Positions 31,088 to 41,967 of a stretch of DNA of 64,000 nucleotides are shown here, in pieces. The notes beneath the pieces are model-generated. The model worked only from the letters and a program-made list of their open reading frames with translations, had not been told where the DNA came from and ran no database searches. The DNA is taken from contig CM042145.1 in the NCBI GenBank assembly GCA_023376005.1, positions 21,400,384-21,464,383 on the forward strand, in the 5' to 3' direction. Position numbers and translations under genes: made by a program. How positions within the stretch are numbered: the stretch's first letter is position 1; each line of letters opens with the position of its first letter. This DNA is from Doryteuthis pealeii (Eukaryota > Mollusca > Cephalopoda > Myopsida > Loliginidae).

Positions 31088-31673
31088 CTGTTGGTTTGAG
31101 CAACAAGCCAAGCACAACTGAACCAGCGCCAAGACAACTGTTACTTATGGGAATCCAGAATAGTTCACTCATGCATTTGGGTGATTCCATTCCTTGAGTC
31201 CTGATTGGCTGCTTGGTTTCTATGATGTTATTAGGCTTCATAAATAACCTTGCATTTTGAAGTTGTATATGCAGCAAAACAGATTCATATTAAGTTATGA
31301 CTACTTGTTGCCTTGTCTAACTATTGAAGTCAGTTAGTCTACTGTTGGTTTTAATAACAACAGCTTACTAAGTCCAACTCGAGCAGTGTCCAAGACAGCT
31401 GGTATAAATAGGAATCAAGAATGATCCATTCATGAGTTGGGTGATTTGGGTGATTCCACTCCTTGAGTTCTGATTGGCTGCTTGACTGCTTGATTTGAAT
31501 GTGGAGTCTTATATATACTTTGTCATTTTGCAGTGGACTTTGTAGCATTCGAGTTTGTATTTGAGTTACAATCGTTTGTTGCCTTGTCTTCCCAGTTCGA
31601 CGGTAATTGGAACCTTAATTATTCTTCACTTACCAATTTGATGGTAATTGGAACTAGTATGATTATTCTACAA
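31088..31673. mobile_element. Degraded foldback MITE copies (GACAAGGCAACAAG family)
   Basis: Two related segments (31088-31310 and 31330-31640) carry GGTGATTCCA.TCCTTGAGT, CTGATTGGCTGCTTG and TTGTTGCCTTGTCT. These are right halves of the family whose complete form is at 57861-58180. Confidence 0.7.
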
Positions 31674-31675
31674 AA

Positions 31676-31842
31676 TGTAGAATAAACATCCTACTCACTG
31701 TAGAAGGATTCGAATTATCGTCGAATTGGCAGACAAGGCAACAAGGAAACCGTAACTAAATACGGATCTTACCTTGTTGCCTTGTCTGCCAATTTGATGG
31801 TAATTGGAAATCTTCTACAGTGAGTATGATGTTTATTCTACA
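31676..31842. mobile_element. Short foldback MITE, 167 bp
   Basis: The left terminus TGTAGAATAAACATCCTACT returns as AGTATGATGTTTATTCTACA. Inner arms GGCAGACAAGGCAACAAG / CTTGTTGCCTTGTCTGCC also pair. The same terminal 20 bases bound the unrelated interior at 43744-43991. Confidence 0.88.
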
Positions 31843-32096
31843 TATACATGTTTAGGTTGTGATCTGACTACATCAAAAATAAGAAAATGAATACCCATCT
31901 TCAGCATAAAATGACCCTACAAGGTTTGGCATGCCGCAAAATCCAACCATAACAAATGTCTATTTATTCACAGTTAAATTTTAAATGAAATAGGATTTTT
32001 GTCATATTCATAGATAATTTATTAGGCTTAATTTAGTCTGGCATAAGGTCACAAATGTGAGGTACCCAATAAGGAGAATACTCACTATAACGCTCG

Positions 32097-32375
32097 AGGC
32101 ACATGGTCTAATGGTTAGAGTCATAGGAAATGGACTTGTTGACCCGAATTCAATTCCTGGACGAAGCTGTTTGAATTTCACATAGCGCTAATATCCTTGG
32201 GAAAGGTATGAATCCAATTTTCCCTCCAGCTATGGGTAAATAGCAGGGCAGACTGGGCTCTTTGAGCTTGGTTAGGTAACCAGTAGGAGAAGGAAAGCTC
32301 TGAATTCAAACCTGTTAAACTCTGCTTAAGAAATTGACCTTGTGTTGCATCCTGCTCGTGCGGAGGGGTTGGTAA
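32097..32375 (+). repeat. tRNA-derived SINE-B, full-length
   Basis: ACATGGTCTAATGGTTAGAG, then TCAATTCCTGGACGAAGC and the standard body and tail (GCGGAGGGGTTGGTAAATA). Confidence 0.85.
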
Positions 32376-32477
32376 ATATATATACTGTAATCCAGCTATA
32401 TTATCTGTACATTTAATCATGGGTAAATTGAAACACATATTCAGTTTTGCAAGTTTATGTTCTCTCAGTGTGTGTGT

Positions 32478-32712
32478 GAGAGAGAGAGAGAAAGAGAAAG
32501 AGAAAAAGAGAGAGAGAGAAAGAGAAAGAGAGAGAGCGACAAAAAGATAGAGAGAGAGCGACAAAGAGAGAGAGAGAGAGAAAGAGAAAAAAAAGAGAGA
32601 GAGAGAGAGAAAAAGAGAGAGAGAGAAAAAAGAGAAGAGAGAGCGACAAAAAAAGATAGAGAGAGAGAGAGAGAAAGAGAGAAAAGAGAGAGAGAGAGAG
32701 AAAGAAAGAGAT
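32478..32712 (+). repeat. GA-rich microsatellite
   Basis: Interrupted (GA)n/(GAAA)n of about 235 bp. The Arg/Glu frame on + and the Ser/Leu frame on - are composition artefacts. Confidence 0.95.
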
Positions 32713-32912
32713 CAGTGATGTAATGTAATGTTACATTACTAGTTCATTTTTCATTGTTTCTTTTGTTGTATGTCAACTCTTTTAAAAAATTATCTAAAAA
32801 ATGTTCTGATGGTAATCTAAGGTCAAAACTAGTTGAGAATTAAAAAAAAAAATGAATAGCTACAAAGAAATATCCGTATTTGTCTCATCACTTGTGTTCA
32901 TCTCTCTCTCTC

Positions 32913-32950
<38 letters not shown>

Positions 32951-33030
32951 AATGAGAAAAGTATTGGCATATAAAGGTGCTCAATGCTAATATAGCAGAG
33001 CAGATTTATAATCAATAACATATTATATTA

Positions 33031-33087
33031 TGGATATCTCGTTACTATTAGTTTCATGCTTATGCAATCCTCAGACCAGAGTCAAAT
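33031..33087 (-). ncRNA. Type I hammerhead-like motif, core complete
   Basis: On the - strand CTGAGGA (33074-33068) is followed by stem II TGC-ATAA-GCA with a basal U-U. GAAA, ACT-AAT-AGT stem III and A17 (GUA triplet) come next. Stem I pairs as GT/AC, a TG bulge, then CTC/GAG. The GTGCTCAAT hairpin lies about 40 bases away at 32978. Confidence 0.62.
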
Positions 33088-33159
33088 TTTTTAAAAACCA
33101 GTAGTTGTTTTAGCGTTTATATAAACGTGAAGCATGTTCACATATATATATATGTATAT

Positions 33160-33775
33160 ATATGTGTGGAGAAAGGTAGACAATCATAGGATGTTGTAGA
33201 AAATAGATGTTTATTGTAGGTTGTGATGTCGACGTTGTAATATTTTGGTCTGTTAGACCTTCTTCAGGACTTTGGATAGAGTTCTTGCTTCAATGGTGAA
33301 CATTTTCATACTGGTGAATTAGGAGAGGGGTGGTCAGTTGTTGGTGTTAGCAGAGGTTGGTAGTAGGAGATTTTTCTTTTTCTCTCAGAAAGGGTGTTTA
33401 GCAATGGGGTTCTGATAATAATGCCACAGGTGTTAGGTGTTTGGGAGTGGGTGGGTCTTATATATTGGATTTGAAGATGTAGTGATTCATGTATATATGG
33501 TGAATGGCATAAGGATTGGTTATGAATGTGTGTGTGTGTTTATATTTATTCTTTTTTCTTTTTAAGTCTCATCTTGCTGTCTTTATTGTCTGTTATTGTT
33601 TGTGAAGGCATTTTTTTTTTTTTATGGAGAAATATATTGTGTTAGCTGGATTATAATTAACATTTGGTGTGTTGCTTATGTTTCAGGCTTGGAATATTTG
33701 TCTAAATTTTTGGTTGTGGATGTTAGAGAGGGGAGTGATAGTAAGATTTGTTATAAGTGTATGTTTATTATTATT

Positions 33776-33806
<31 letters not shown>

Positions 33807-33995
33807 TTATATATATTATATATTATTAACTATATGTTGTATGATGGGCATGCATATACATACATACATACATAGACAGACATACATAGGCATGCATACT
33901 CACACAAACATATAGGCATACACACAATACACACAAACACATGCACAGGTATATATGAAATAGAAAAACAAAGTATTCCCCAAAAAAGATGAATT
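33160..33995. other. No gene; low-complexity tracts and repeats
   Basis: It includes GT-rich DNA around 33525-33545, a (TAA)n/(TA)n tract at 33765-33825, and CATA/CACA repeats at 33845-33950. The short frames here have no recognisable protein. Confidence 0.5.
33228..33276 (-). ncRNA. Hammerhead-like relic, G12 lost
   Basis: CTGAAGA plus A and a perfect stem II (GGTCT/AGACC) are kept. GAAA reads AAAA, and stem III is poor before a GUC triplet. Confidence 0.45.
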
Positions 33996-34009
33996 TATTT
34001 TTGATGGTT

Positions 34010-34066
34010 TGAAGTTAACATTTAAACGTTTCAGTTTATATTAAACCTTCATCAGGACAATTCAAT
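34010..34066 (-). ncRNA. Hammerhead-like motif, canonical core, weak stem I
   Basis: CTGATGA plus A, stem II GGTTTA/TAAACT, GAAA, and stem III ACGT/ATGT around TTAA are visible on the - strand. Stem I pairs poorly, so activity is doubtful. Confidence 0.5.
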
Positions 34067-34124
34067 AGGAAGGAACAAAATTGTTAATTTAACAGTGATG
34101 GATGTGTTTTTTTTTACAATAGTA

Positions 34125-34250
34125 AAATCTCCCTGGTCTAGCACTAACAAAAAGGAAATAGACTCCCTTGCTGTCTGCTGCCCTTGCTGTCTGGCTGCCC
34201 TTGCTGTCTGGCTGATACCAACAATAGGCTATTTTGCAGACTTTACTTAA
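34125..34250 (+). repeat. SINE-A fragment, 5'-truncated
   Basis: CTCCCTGGTCTAGCACTAAC, AGACTCCCTTGCTGTCTG (partly triplicated) and a GACTTTACTTA end match the SINE-A 3' half. Confidence 0.75.
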
Positions 34251-34306
34251 AACAATTAGATGTTGAAAGAAAATGTTGTCTAAATTTTTTAGATGAGGCT
34301 TGATAA

Positions 34307-34808
34307 CACTGGTTTACAAAAAAATATTTTTTGTCTGAGGCAAGAATGTGAATAGGTGTTTTTTTTACTAATTTGGGTGTGCTGAATTCAAATTTATAAA
34401 CAGTTTTGCTCTATCACCTCTAGTTTTCTGTCTTTTAAATAGTCTCATTTTAGTATATACAGAGTATATAAGTGCTTATTTCAACAGTTGGAGCAGCTTA
34501 TTACAGATAAAACAGGATAGATAAAGAACATTGATGGAATAAATACACTTGGATGACCAATGTACATAATTCATAGTACCGCAGACAGTTAAAATAAAAA
34601 AGAAGACATAAGTCACACAATATTAGAAATTAACCCTGAATGCATATACGCTTTTATGTACAGTATGTGTACAAAATGTAAGTATGCATATCTAAAAAAA
34701 CTAGAGGTGATGAGTAAAAACGTATTTCAAATGTGAATTCAGCTGCACCCCCAAATTAGGTTAAAACAGCTATTTTTGTGCTTGCCTCAATTTCTTTGTA
34801 AACCAGTG
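34307..34808. mobile_element. Foldback MITE with CACTGG termini, 502 bp
   Basis: CACTGGTTTACAAA at the left and TTTGTAAACCAGTG at the right are perfect termini, and inverted arms run about 120 bp (AATTTGGG...; CATCACCTCTAG). The ends look hAT-like; no clear 8-bp target duplication was seen. Confidence 0.8.
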
Positions 34809-35228
34809 TTATTAGACAGCAAATACTAAAGTGATTCAAAAGTTTTGCAATATTTCAATCTACCAGGTTGAGTTAAAAGTTTGTGACTCTGCCACCACTG
34901 CAATCCTACCTTAAGCTGCTGATGGTTAGTTCATTATAATTGAGCAGAAGGGCTCAGATTACAATAATAATAAGACTTTGGATTTGAATAGAATGAGTGC
35001 TGAGGGAAATAGATAGTGAACTTTGAAATATCCCATCATACAGGTAAAAAAATAACAGAAAATTTGATATAATCATGGAGGAAGTTTGGTAGGCAAAGAG
35101 TTAAGTATTTGTTTTTATATTTATTTCCCCAATATGTTATAATTTGTATATTGATTTATTCAAACTAATTTCCTTGTCTTTTGTTGTATTATTTGGATTT
35201 TTCGGTGTATTGTCTTCATATTTATCAT

Positions 35229-35284
35229 TATATACACAATGTTTCGGCTGATGTGCCCTCCAGCCTTCTTCAGGTGTTTCTTGT
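35229..35284 (-). ncRNA. Hammerhead ribozyme-like motif, ACGT class, complete
   Basis: CTGAAGA (35273-35267) plus A is followed by stem II GGCTG/CAGCC (5 perfect pairs), GAAA (35245-35242) and ACAT closing A-U. H17 is U35238. GTG pairs with CAC just upstream of the core. At 23668 and 23948 the same position is TAC with GTG or GTA, a compensatory change supporting stem I. Confidence 0.6.
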
Positions 35285-35444
35285 TGAACCCTGGAACCTT
35301 ATTGTCATAATCAGGAGCCTTCATGGAACTTCAAACCGAACGCCTTTATTCAATCTACCAGGGTAGACTGTTCTCATTCCACCAACCATGACCAGGTACA
35401 AGTTCAACAAGAAGGTTCTTTCATTCAAAAAGAAATACCTGAAG

Positions 35445-35500
35445 AAAGTAGGTCGGTACATCAGCTGAAACAAAAAAATTCCAATGATACTAATTAAAAA
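35445..35500 (+). ncRNA. Hammerhead-like partner, decayed
   Basis: CTGAAGA and GAAAC survive, but stem II is disrupted and the region after GAAA is poly-A. Inverted mate of 35229-35284. Confidence 0.4.
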
Positions 35501-35521
35501 AATAATGTTTCTAGGATGATT

Positions 35522-35650
35522 AGGGCCGGGTTAGCTCAGTTGGTAGAGCATTCGGATAAAAGCCACAAGGTTCCTAGTTCAATACCGGCCCTCACCAACT
35601 CAGTGTATGAGTAGCACAGGGATCTGTGCAGTAAAGTAAGGAGCTGAATG
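35522..35650 (+). repeat. SINE-A 5' portion
   Basis: GGGCCGGGTTAGCTCAGTTGG, then AGAGCATTCGG and a B box GGTTCCTAGTTCAATACC. This is the best-preserved tRNA-like head here. The copy stops where MITE F2 begins at 35656. Confidence 0.85.
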
Positions 35651-35655
35651 TTTCA

Positions 35656-35888
35656 GACCATATTACATTTAGGCACCCCTTTTTGATCTCGATTAAGAAA
35701 GGACATGTTTTTCATTTACACTGTCAAGATCCGGTTGTTTGTTAGGGATTAGGGTTAGGGTTAGTTTTATAATTTAAAAAAAAAATCTAAAATTGTCTGT
35801 TAAAACAACCGGATATTGACGGTGTAAATGAAAAACATGTCCTTTCTTAATTGAGATCAAAAAGGGGTGCCTAAAGGTTATATAGTCC
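35656..35888. mobile_element. Foldback MITE F2, copy 2
   Basis: Same arms as 22565-22802. The loop contains TTAGGGATTAGGGTTAGGGT, the telomere-like repeat on the opposite strand. Confidence 0.88.
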
Positions 35889-36286
35889 AATGTTTCTATG
35901 ATGATTATTAAAATCCAGATATATTTTTCTATTAATAAAAGCAAAGAAATAAATAAACCCTCCAACAACTTAGTTTGTTCCTTTTCTATAGAATTAATTT
36001 ATTCTGGAGACAGCTATTTTTTTTTGGGGGGGGGTTGTTATGTGCTAAAAGATTTAAAAAATCCTAATTTTATACACACACACACACATTGTACTTGCTG
36101 GCCTGGAACATGCATATTAACTTATCACATCACACATTTGTTTTGTTGATTTTTTTTGCTCACAACAACAAATTCAAACCTTTGAGGCTTTTTACTGCTT
36201 TGCTTTGCAGTTCTAATAACAGCACATTAGTTGCTGCATAATATTTGGGTGGAGCACTGACAGTATATCTAAGAGTACAGCAAATA

Positions 36287-36289
<3 letters not shown>

Positions 36290-36325
<36 letters not shown>

Positions 36326-36575
36326 GTGTGTGTGTGTGTAGAAAGTCTGTAGAAAAAACAACAAGATGTAAAAGTTTTGCTGACAGAAATCTGTTACGAC
36401 CATATGAAAGGTCTTTATCAAAGCAACATTGTAAACGCAAAGACAACATAAATATATATAAAAAAAATTTTGAAAATTCCGGTACTGATCGGGAGCGTTC
36501 TGTGCCTCGTGATTAATGATATATTTATTTCGTCTTTCTGTCAGCAAAACTTTTAACATCTTGTTGTTTTTCTAC
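36290..36575. repeat. TA-bordered element with decayed ribozyme
   Basis: GTCTGTAGAAAAACAACAAG with AAAAGTTTTGCTGACAGAA pairs with TTCTGTCAGCAAAACTTTTA and the following inverse. On the - strand near 36365-36430 a hammerhead-like layout has lost C3, G8 and the GAAA box (TTGATAA ... GTAA). Confidence 0.5.
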
Positions 36576-36730
36576 AAACTTTCTACACATATTGTCGGAT
36601 TCATATCCATTTTACCTTTCACATATATATATGTATATGTGAAGAGAAAAATGGGATTGAATTCGACGGTATGTAATATAGTGAAAAATTTGAAAAAACA
36701 CAATAAAATGAGTAATATTTATTCAGCCAA

Positions 36731-36775
36731 TGCTGCAGTGTTTCAATCTGTTTAGTAGATCTTCTTCAGGGCTTT
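36731..36775 (-). ncRNA. Hammerhead-like motif, core complete, stem III imperfect
   Basis: CTGAAGA plus A, stem II GATCT/AGATT, GAAA, and AGCC/GGCT in stem I are present. Stem III (ACAC...GCAT) has mismatches. The inverted mate near 36885-36912 keeps GAAA and GGCTG but has C3 changed (ATGAAGA). Confidence 0.5.
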
Positions 36776-36957
36776 TGTTGATATAAGGAAAAGGAAAATT
36801 TATCACAGAATAATAAGGAGACTGTGAGAGTCTTTTGTTGATCAGTCTGTTTAGAAATGTTTGAATGAAGAATTAGCACTTAAACAGATTGAAACACTGC
36901 AGCGTTGGCTGAATAAATATCACTCATTTTATTTGAACCTGTGTTTTTTCAAATATT

Positions 36958-36961
<4 letters not shown>

Positions 36962-37015
<54 letters not shown>
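36962..37015. repeat. (TA)n microsatellite
   Basis: Lies between a ribozyme-bearing element and a Helitron. Confidence 0.92.
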
Positions 37016-37022
<7 letters not shown>

Positions 37023-37033
37023 AAATGAACAAA

Positions 37034-37661
37034 TCCTATAATGGAGATTGTGTGTTTGTCTGTCTATAACCGAAACTATATCACTACTCAAGTCACAATT
37101 CCCTTTGTTATTTATGTCACATTCTCCATGATTCTATTTTTATTTAAACTTCCATTATTAATAAAATTGTTTTACATTACTAATACTGTTGGCCATATCT
37201 ACATACTAATAAAATGCAATTTTATCTATATATACAACAAAATAGTGATTTACAGTGTGAACGGGAAGGCTTGTTTGCATATTGATATTAAAACTTTTAT
37301 TTTAATAAATATGTGCTTAGTATTATTGATTTCTAATTGTTTGGTTTTATCTTAATGAATATGAGCAAAAGTCTTGAGGATAAATCTTAAAAGAAATCCA
37401 TTAACAAGAAGAAATAACTAATTTTATTCTTTACTTTCTATTTTAACTAAATAGTTAAATTAGGAAAGTTTAGCAATGAAAGACTGGAGTGATAGAAGAG
37501 TAAGTCTCAGTTGTGTTATTTTTTTTATTATACCCCACCCTCTCTGTTTCAAATCTTTTATCTGCATTCTTATTTAGTTTCATTAGCCTTTCTAATCTAA
37601 TATTTTATTTGCATTAAAACTTAAATACTTGCACCCGGTGGAGGGTGCATATATTTCCTAG
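37034..37661 (+). mobile_element. Non-autonomous Helitron, 628 bp
   Basis: Starts TCCTATAATGGAGATTGTG after an A. Ends with hairpin GCACCCGGTGGAGGGTGC and TATATTTCCTAG before a T. Same family as 9326-9978, in the opposite orientation. No coding. Confidence 0.88.
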
Positions 37662-37711
37662 TCATTATAACAATGTTTTTTTCTTAATTCAGAAAAGTGC
37701 TGAAATACTGG

Positions 37712-37757
37712 CTTAAATACTTGCACCCGGCGGAGGGTGCATATATTTAAGCTAATA
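37712..37757 (+). repeat. Second Helitron 3' end
   Basis: CTTAAATACTTGCACCCGGC plus GGAGGGTGCATATATTTAAG repeats the 3' hairpin 65 bases beyond the first terminus, without the rest of the element. Confidence 0.75.
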
Positions 37758-37832
37758 CTTTACAAATTTTGATATTTCAATATTGAAAAATGGTCCTTCT
37801 CAGAGTCTTTCCCACCACTAATGTACCTGGTT

Positions 37833-37880
<48 letters not shown>

Positions 37881-37929
37881 GAACATACGTGTGATCAGCT
37901 GCAATTAATCGGTAACTCGATTAATTCAG

Positions 37930-37986
37930 TGGATTTAACCCTGATGATTCTAGCGATGAAACTCTAGTAGGTTTCTGTTGTATCCA
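37930..37986 (+). ncRNA. Type I hammerhead ribozyme-like motif, canonical CUGAUGA, complete
   Basis: TGGAT 37930-37934 pairs with ATCCA 37982-37986, and AACC 37937-37940 with GGTT 37970-37973. The core is CTGATGA 37941-37947. Stem II is TC/GA over a U-U base, GAA is 37958-37960, and stem III ACT-CT-AGT spans 37961-37968. A17 is 37969, giving a GUA triplet. It is a third member of the TTAACC subfamily and keeps the canonical U7. TA runs lie on both sides. Confidence 0.72.
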
Positions 37987-38039
37987 TTTCTTCAATATAT
38001 ATATATATATATATATGTATGTACATTTTTTTAGGAGTC

Positions 38040-38552
38040 GGAAATTTTATTAGAGCTTTAAAAAGACCCAATATTTGGTTCATTATTGTTATGTTTCTGA
38101 CCGCCATCCTTGGCCAATTGAAAAGGACTTAAAATAAGTAAGTCCTGAACTATAGAATCCTTTGGTAAGTGAATAAGTCCTTAGTTATGGAATCCTACGT
38201 AGTGTCAAAGGTCCAATGATATAATCCTATGTTCCGTCGTCCACAAAGGTTCAAAGCATTGTGCGTAGGTATGACCAGAACAGCCAGTATAAATAACAAT
38301 ATCAGCAGCAGAGTACTGCCAGTGATTGGCCAAGAGTATGGTCACATGATTATCACTGAGTCTATTAATAAGAGTGGGCTTTTACCACGTGCCTTATAAC
38401 CAACAAATCTCAACAATTATTTTTTTTTAAATGTAAAAAATTAAATTTTTTCTTCCGGGATGGAAGAAAAAATTTAATTTATAATTTCTCTTATTGTTGA
38501 TTTTTTTATTTTAATAATGAACCAAATATTGGATCTTTTTAAAGCTCTTGTG
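38040..38552. repeat. Nested palindromic element
   Basis: AGAGCTTTAAAAAGACCCAA returns as TTGGATCTTTTTAAAGCTCT. An inner hairpin at 38406-38500 pairs TAAATTTTTTCTTCC with GGAAGAAAAAATTTA. Between them is a patch (TACTGCCAGTGATTGGCC). Confidence 0.65.
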
Positions 38553-38558
38553 TATGTA

Positions 38559-38607
<49 letters not shown>

Positions 38608-38689
38608 GAGGATAGTAGGATTGGAGTAAATCTGACAGAATGTAGTAAAGATTAGAGGGAGAAATGTGGACAAAGGAACAAAACTCAGA

Positions 38690-38745
38690 CACGTATATGT
38701 AGGAGATATATTTTGCCATGCAATGAGCTCAGCTTCATCAGTCAT
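38690..38745 (-). ncRNA. Hammerhead-like relic, G12 lost
   Basis: CTGATGA plus A and a GC-rich stem II are visible, but the GAAA box reads AAAA and stem I fails. Confidence 0.4.
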
Positions 38746-39084
38746 TTATTTGATCATTAAAGCATCATGCATTTGTTTTATAGAAGAGAAAATAGACGGG
38801 AGAGGGGTGGATTTGGGGATGAAGTCAGGTGGATGGGATAGCGTTTGTGAGGATTTGATTGGTCAGAAGGAAATCTTTGGTGGATGGGGAGAGGGGAAAA
38901 AGATCAAAAGTGAGGAGTGAGTTGGAAGTAAGGTGGTTGAGTGCAAAGGAAGAGAAAACAAGATAGGGAAGAAAGTGGGTCAACGTTCTTGGAGAGAAAT
39001 TTGATCCATTGAAGCAGAAGGGAAGAAGTTAAAGGTGAGTGGGTGGGCTAGGGGGAGTTTTTGGCGATTTTGGTTATTTTATTG

Positions 39085-39150
39085 TTATATACACAACATT
39101 TCAACTGATGTGCCCTCTAGCCTTCTTCAAGTATTTCTTCTCAAACTTAG
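39085..39150 (-). ncRNA. Hammerhead-like relic of ACGT class, C3 mutated
   Basis: It matches 35229-35284, but the core begins TTGAAGA and the closing stem III is ATGT. Confidence 0.45.
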
Positions 39151-39173
39151 TAACCTATATATATATATCATCA

Positions 39174-39365
39174 TCAAGTCGCGCTGTTGGTACGGATATC
39201 CATGACAATCTCTCTCCATCCGTCCCTATCGCTCATCATTCTCGGGAGGTCCTCTGTGCAGCATCCTGTATCCGCACAGAGCTGATCAATGTACGTCTTT
39301 GCTGGTCGGCCCACACTGGCATGCCCATGTGCTGTCTTCCACAGAAGGACATCACATGAGTTCAT
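39174..39365 (-). pseudogene. LINE C-terminal tail with GATGAT 3' end
   Basis: The - strand frame reads VLLWKTAHGHASVGRPAKTY, then IDQLCADTGC, and ends with DRDGWREIVMDIR. This matches the end of RT proteins of a LINE group common in molluscs. Immediately after the stop come TGATGATGAT and a TA run, a typical LINE 3' tail. It is a severely 5'-truncated insertion. Confidence 0.8.
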
Positions 39366-40370
39366 CCTTGCTTCTCCAGCAGTGTCCCACGTGTCTTGTC
39401 CGTCTTACTCAGATGGTTATAAACCGAATGCCACTTTAATGTTTCTGCCATAGTAGCATTAGTAATTTATCAAATAGTGCTCAGTACTTTATACAAATAG
39501 AGCTATGATAATTGTGGAGAAAATTATGGGTCTAAGATTTGTTTATTTCACACGGAGACTTTCAAAATAGCTACCGGCTTAGTTCAAAGTGAAAGTCAAG
39601 GGAGGTTACTCTAATTGCCTTATTTACTAGGAATTTTAACAACTAAAGGTGAAAATTACCATTTCTTCTTATAATTTTTAGGTGTAGAAGTATTCTTGTT
39701 GTTTTGCATACATCAGGATCTAAATGCTAGAGAAAATGTCCTATATTTTTATTAGATTAGTATATGTACATGTACCAAAAAAAAAAGGAAAAAAAAGAGA
39801 GCTGTGTCAAGTATATTCAACACTATGAATTAATAAACTGTATATCCTCCTTGGGAATTAACAGAGGCCTATCTTCTCACATATAGATTGTGAGTATTAC
39901 TATGTCACAGGATAAGTGAAGACTGAAAATTTAATCAGGATATCTATCCATCCACCCTCACCAAAGCATGCCCAGATCAAAATTGGTATCATCCTTGAGG
40001 GTGTTGCCATTTTATTTTCTCTCGATATATTCTCACCTGAAACAACAATTATTATTTTCTTGTTCTAATGAACAAACACCTTTACGCACTTATATTTCCA
40101 ACATCTGCATCATTTTTTCAGTCTGTTATTTGGTGTCTTTGATATTTACTAAGCATAACATAGTATTACACAAGGGAGAATAGAGGTAGGAGATTGCATT
40201 GCACCAGTCTTACAAGTTGAGAATGCTTGCCTACCCTGAAGATCAGCATTTAAAATCAGAGTTTGTTTCAGGGATTAACTCCCTGAAAATCGCTTAGATG
40301 AGAAACTGTCAGTAACCAAGCACCGTTGACATCATGTCAACACTACCCTAACATATATATATATATATAT
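39366..40370. other. No gene seen; fragment of MITE F4
   Basis: At 39535-39620 words resembling MITE F4 (TTATTTCACACGGAGACTTT, GTGAAAGTCAAGGGAGGTTA) occur as a decayed piece. The remainder is AT-rich without recognised features. Confidence 0.45.
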
Positions 40371-40375
40371 ATATA

Positions 40376-40500
40376 CACCTTTCAAAGAAAGGAAAAATCT
40401 CAACAAACCGTCATTCTGTAATAAATTTATTTCAACCAAAACTTAAAAGAATTACAGGTTTGTTGAGTTTTTTTTCCTTTCTTTGAAAGTTATATATTGC
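40376..40500. repeat. Truncated copy of the 16144 element
   Basis: CTTTCAAAGAAAGGAAAAA, CAACAAACCGTCATTC and the inverse TTTCCTTTCTTTGAAAG repeat the ends of the ribozyme element at 16144. The CUGAUGA part is missing. Confidence 0.65.
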
Positions 40501-41397
40501 TCTGTATTTAATCTAAATTATTGATTATTATACATTGAGCTCTCTCTAGGGATTTATAAAAATACTTGTATGAACATGTTTGCACTTACAAGAGCATGCA
40601 GTATGGTTATACAGTGAGATTTTGAAGATCCCAAGTAGAATCATCACTTACTACCAGTTTTGGATACCTCACATTTATGTGTTAGCAACCTTCCGTCTAT
40701 TTAAGACGATGGCGTAGTGTCCGTGTTTTTTTTTGTACTTTTTTTTACCTACAGCTACGTGAGTGGCTAAACAGACCGATTGTGAGTGGCAGTCTCTGGT
40801 GCAGTGACTGCAAACAAAAGGTGATGCTTTCAGTAGGTGTTGGGGGATGCTGCTGTTTCTCCTTCCTTTTAGCACTCTTTTCCGTGGCGGCTTCTTTCCT
40901 CTCTCCCCATCGTTCCTTTTTTGACGAGGAGGCACCAGGTCAGACGGTCTTCGGCACAAGCCTCCCATGTGCTTATGTCGATGTGGCATGCCTTCACACA
41001 TATATATATATATATATATATTCACACATTCACATACTGAATTCTTTAACAAATATCAGATATCAATGTATTTTTCAATACCTATAATTCTTTGTACTTT
41101 ATTTTGTGTGTTTGCGTGCAGGCGCATTTGCACAGTTCAAAGTGAACATTACCCATTAACAATTCAGATTTCTTTTAGCCACATTTTCACTTTGATCTAT
41201 TACAACTGAAAAAGGAAAAAACAAATGTTGAAATATCATCTTTACTGCTTTTTTTTTTTTTTTTTTTTTTTTTTGGCATAATCATATTTTTAGTAAGCTA
41301 GAAATGTTCAAATGCATGCATGAAAATATAGGCAAGGTAAAAAAATATGTTAGCTGAGGATGTGCTTATGAAACTGTTTGTTATCTAATGTATCTGG
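40501..41397. other. No gene seen
   Basis: It includes TA runs, a poly-T of 24 at 41251-41274, and frames at 40675-41209 that carry no recognisable domain on either strand. Confidence 0.45.
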
Positions 41398-41967
41398 GTT
41401 AAATCAAACTTAATGGACCTAAATTCCACCATCGTATGTCACCCTGCTGAAAGAAAAAAAAAATCCAAAAATCAGGGAATTAACCGAATTAATGAAATTT
41501 TCAGTGTTGATATATTAATGAATAAAAGATATAATGCACCAGTTAACTTTGAATAATAATAAATATTAATAAAATATAAAATAATAAAATAAAATATTAA
41601 TATTAATAAATATTAATAATTATAAATATTTAATAAAATATAAAATGATAGAATAAATATAAAATAATAAAATGAAATATTAATATTAATAAATATTTAA
41701 TAAAAGATATAATGCTCCATTTAACTTTGGACCACGTATCTTTGAGAATCTGTGTTATGCCTCAAAGATACATGGTTCAAAGTTAACTGACCTGAAAAAA
41801 ATGGAACAGCTTTTAAATAAAATAATTGGTGCATTATATCTTTGATTCATCAATATATCAACACTGAAAATTTAATTAAATTCGGTTAATTCCCTGATTT
41901 TTTTTTTTTTTTTTCGGTGAGGTGACATACGATGGTGGAATTTAGGTCCTTTAAGTTCGATTTAACC
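41398..41967. mobile_element. Foldback MITE F1, copy 2 with AT insertion
   Basis: Termini and arms match 21778-22220. The left arm is interrupted at about 41545-41715 by an ATAATAAATATT-type expansion. Confidence 0.88.

Noticed and set aside
32457..32723. Arg/Glu-rich and Ser/Leu-rich open frames
   Set aside because: They are products of a GA microsatellite.
40675..41209. Overlapping frames of 80-125 residues on both strands
   Set aside because: There is no recognisable domain and they span a TA run and low-complexity tracts.
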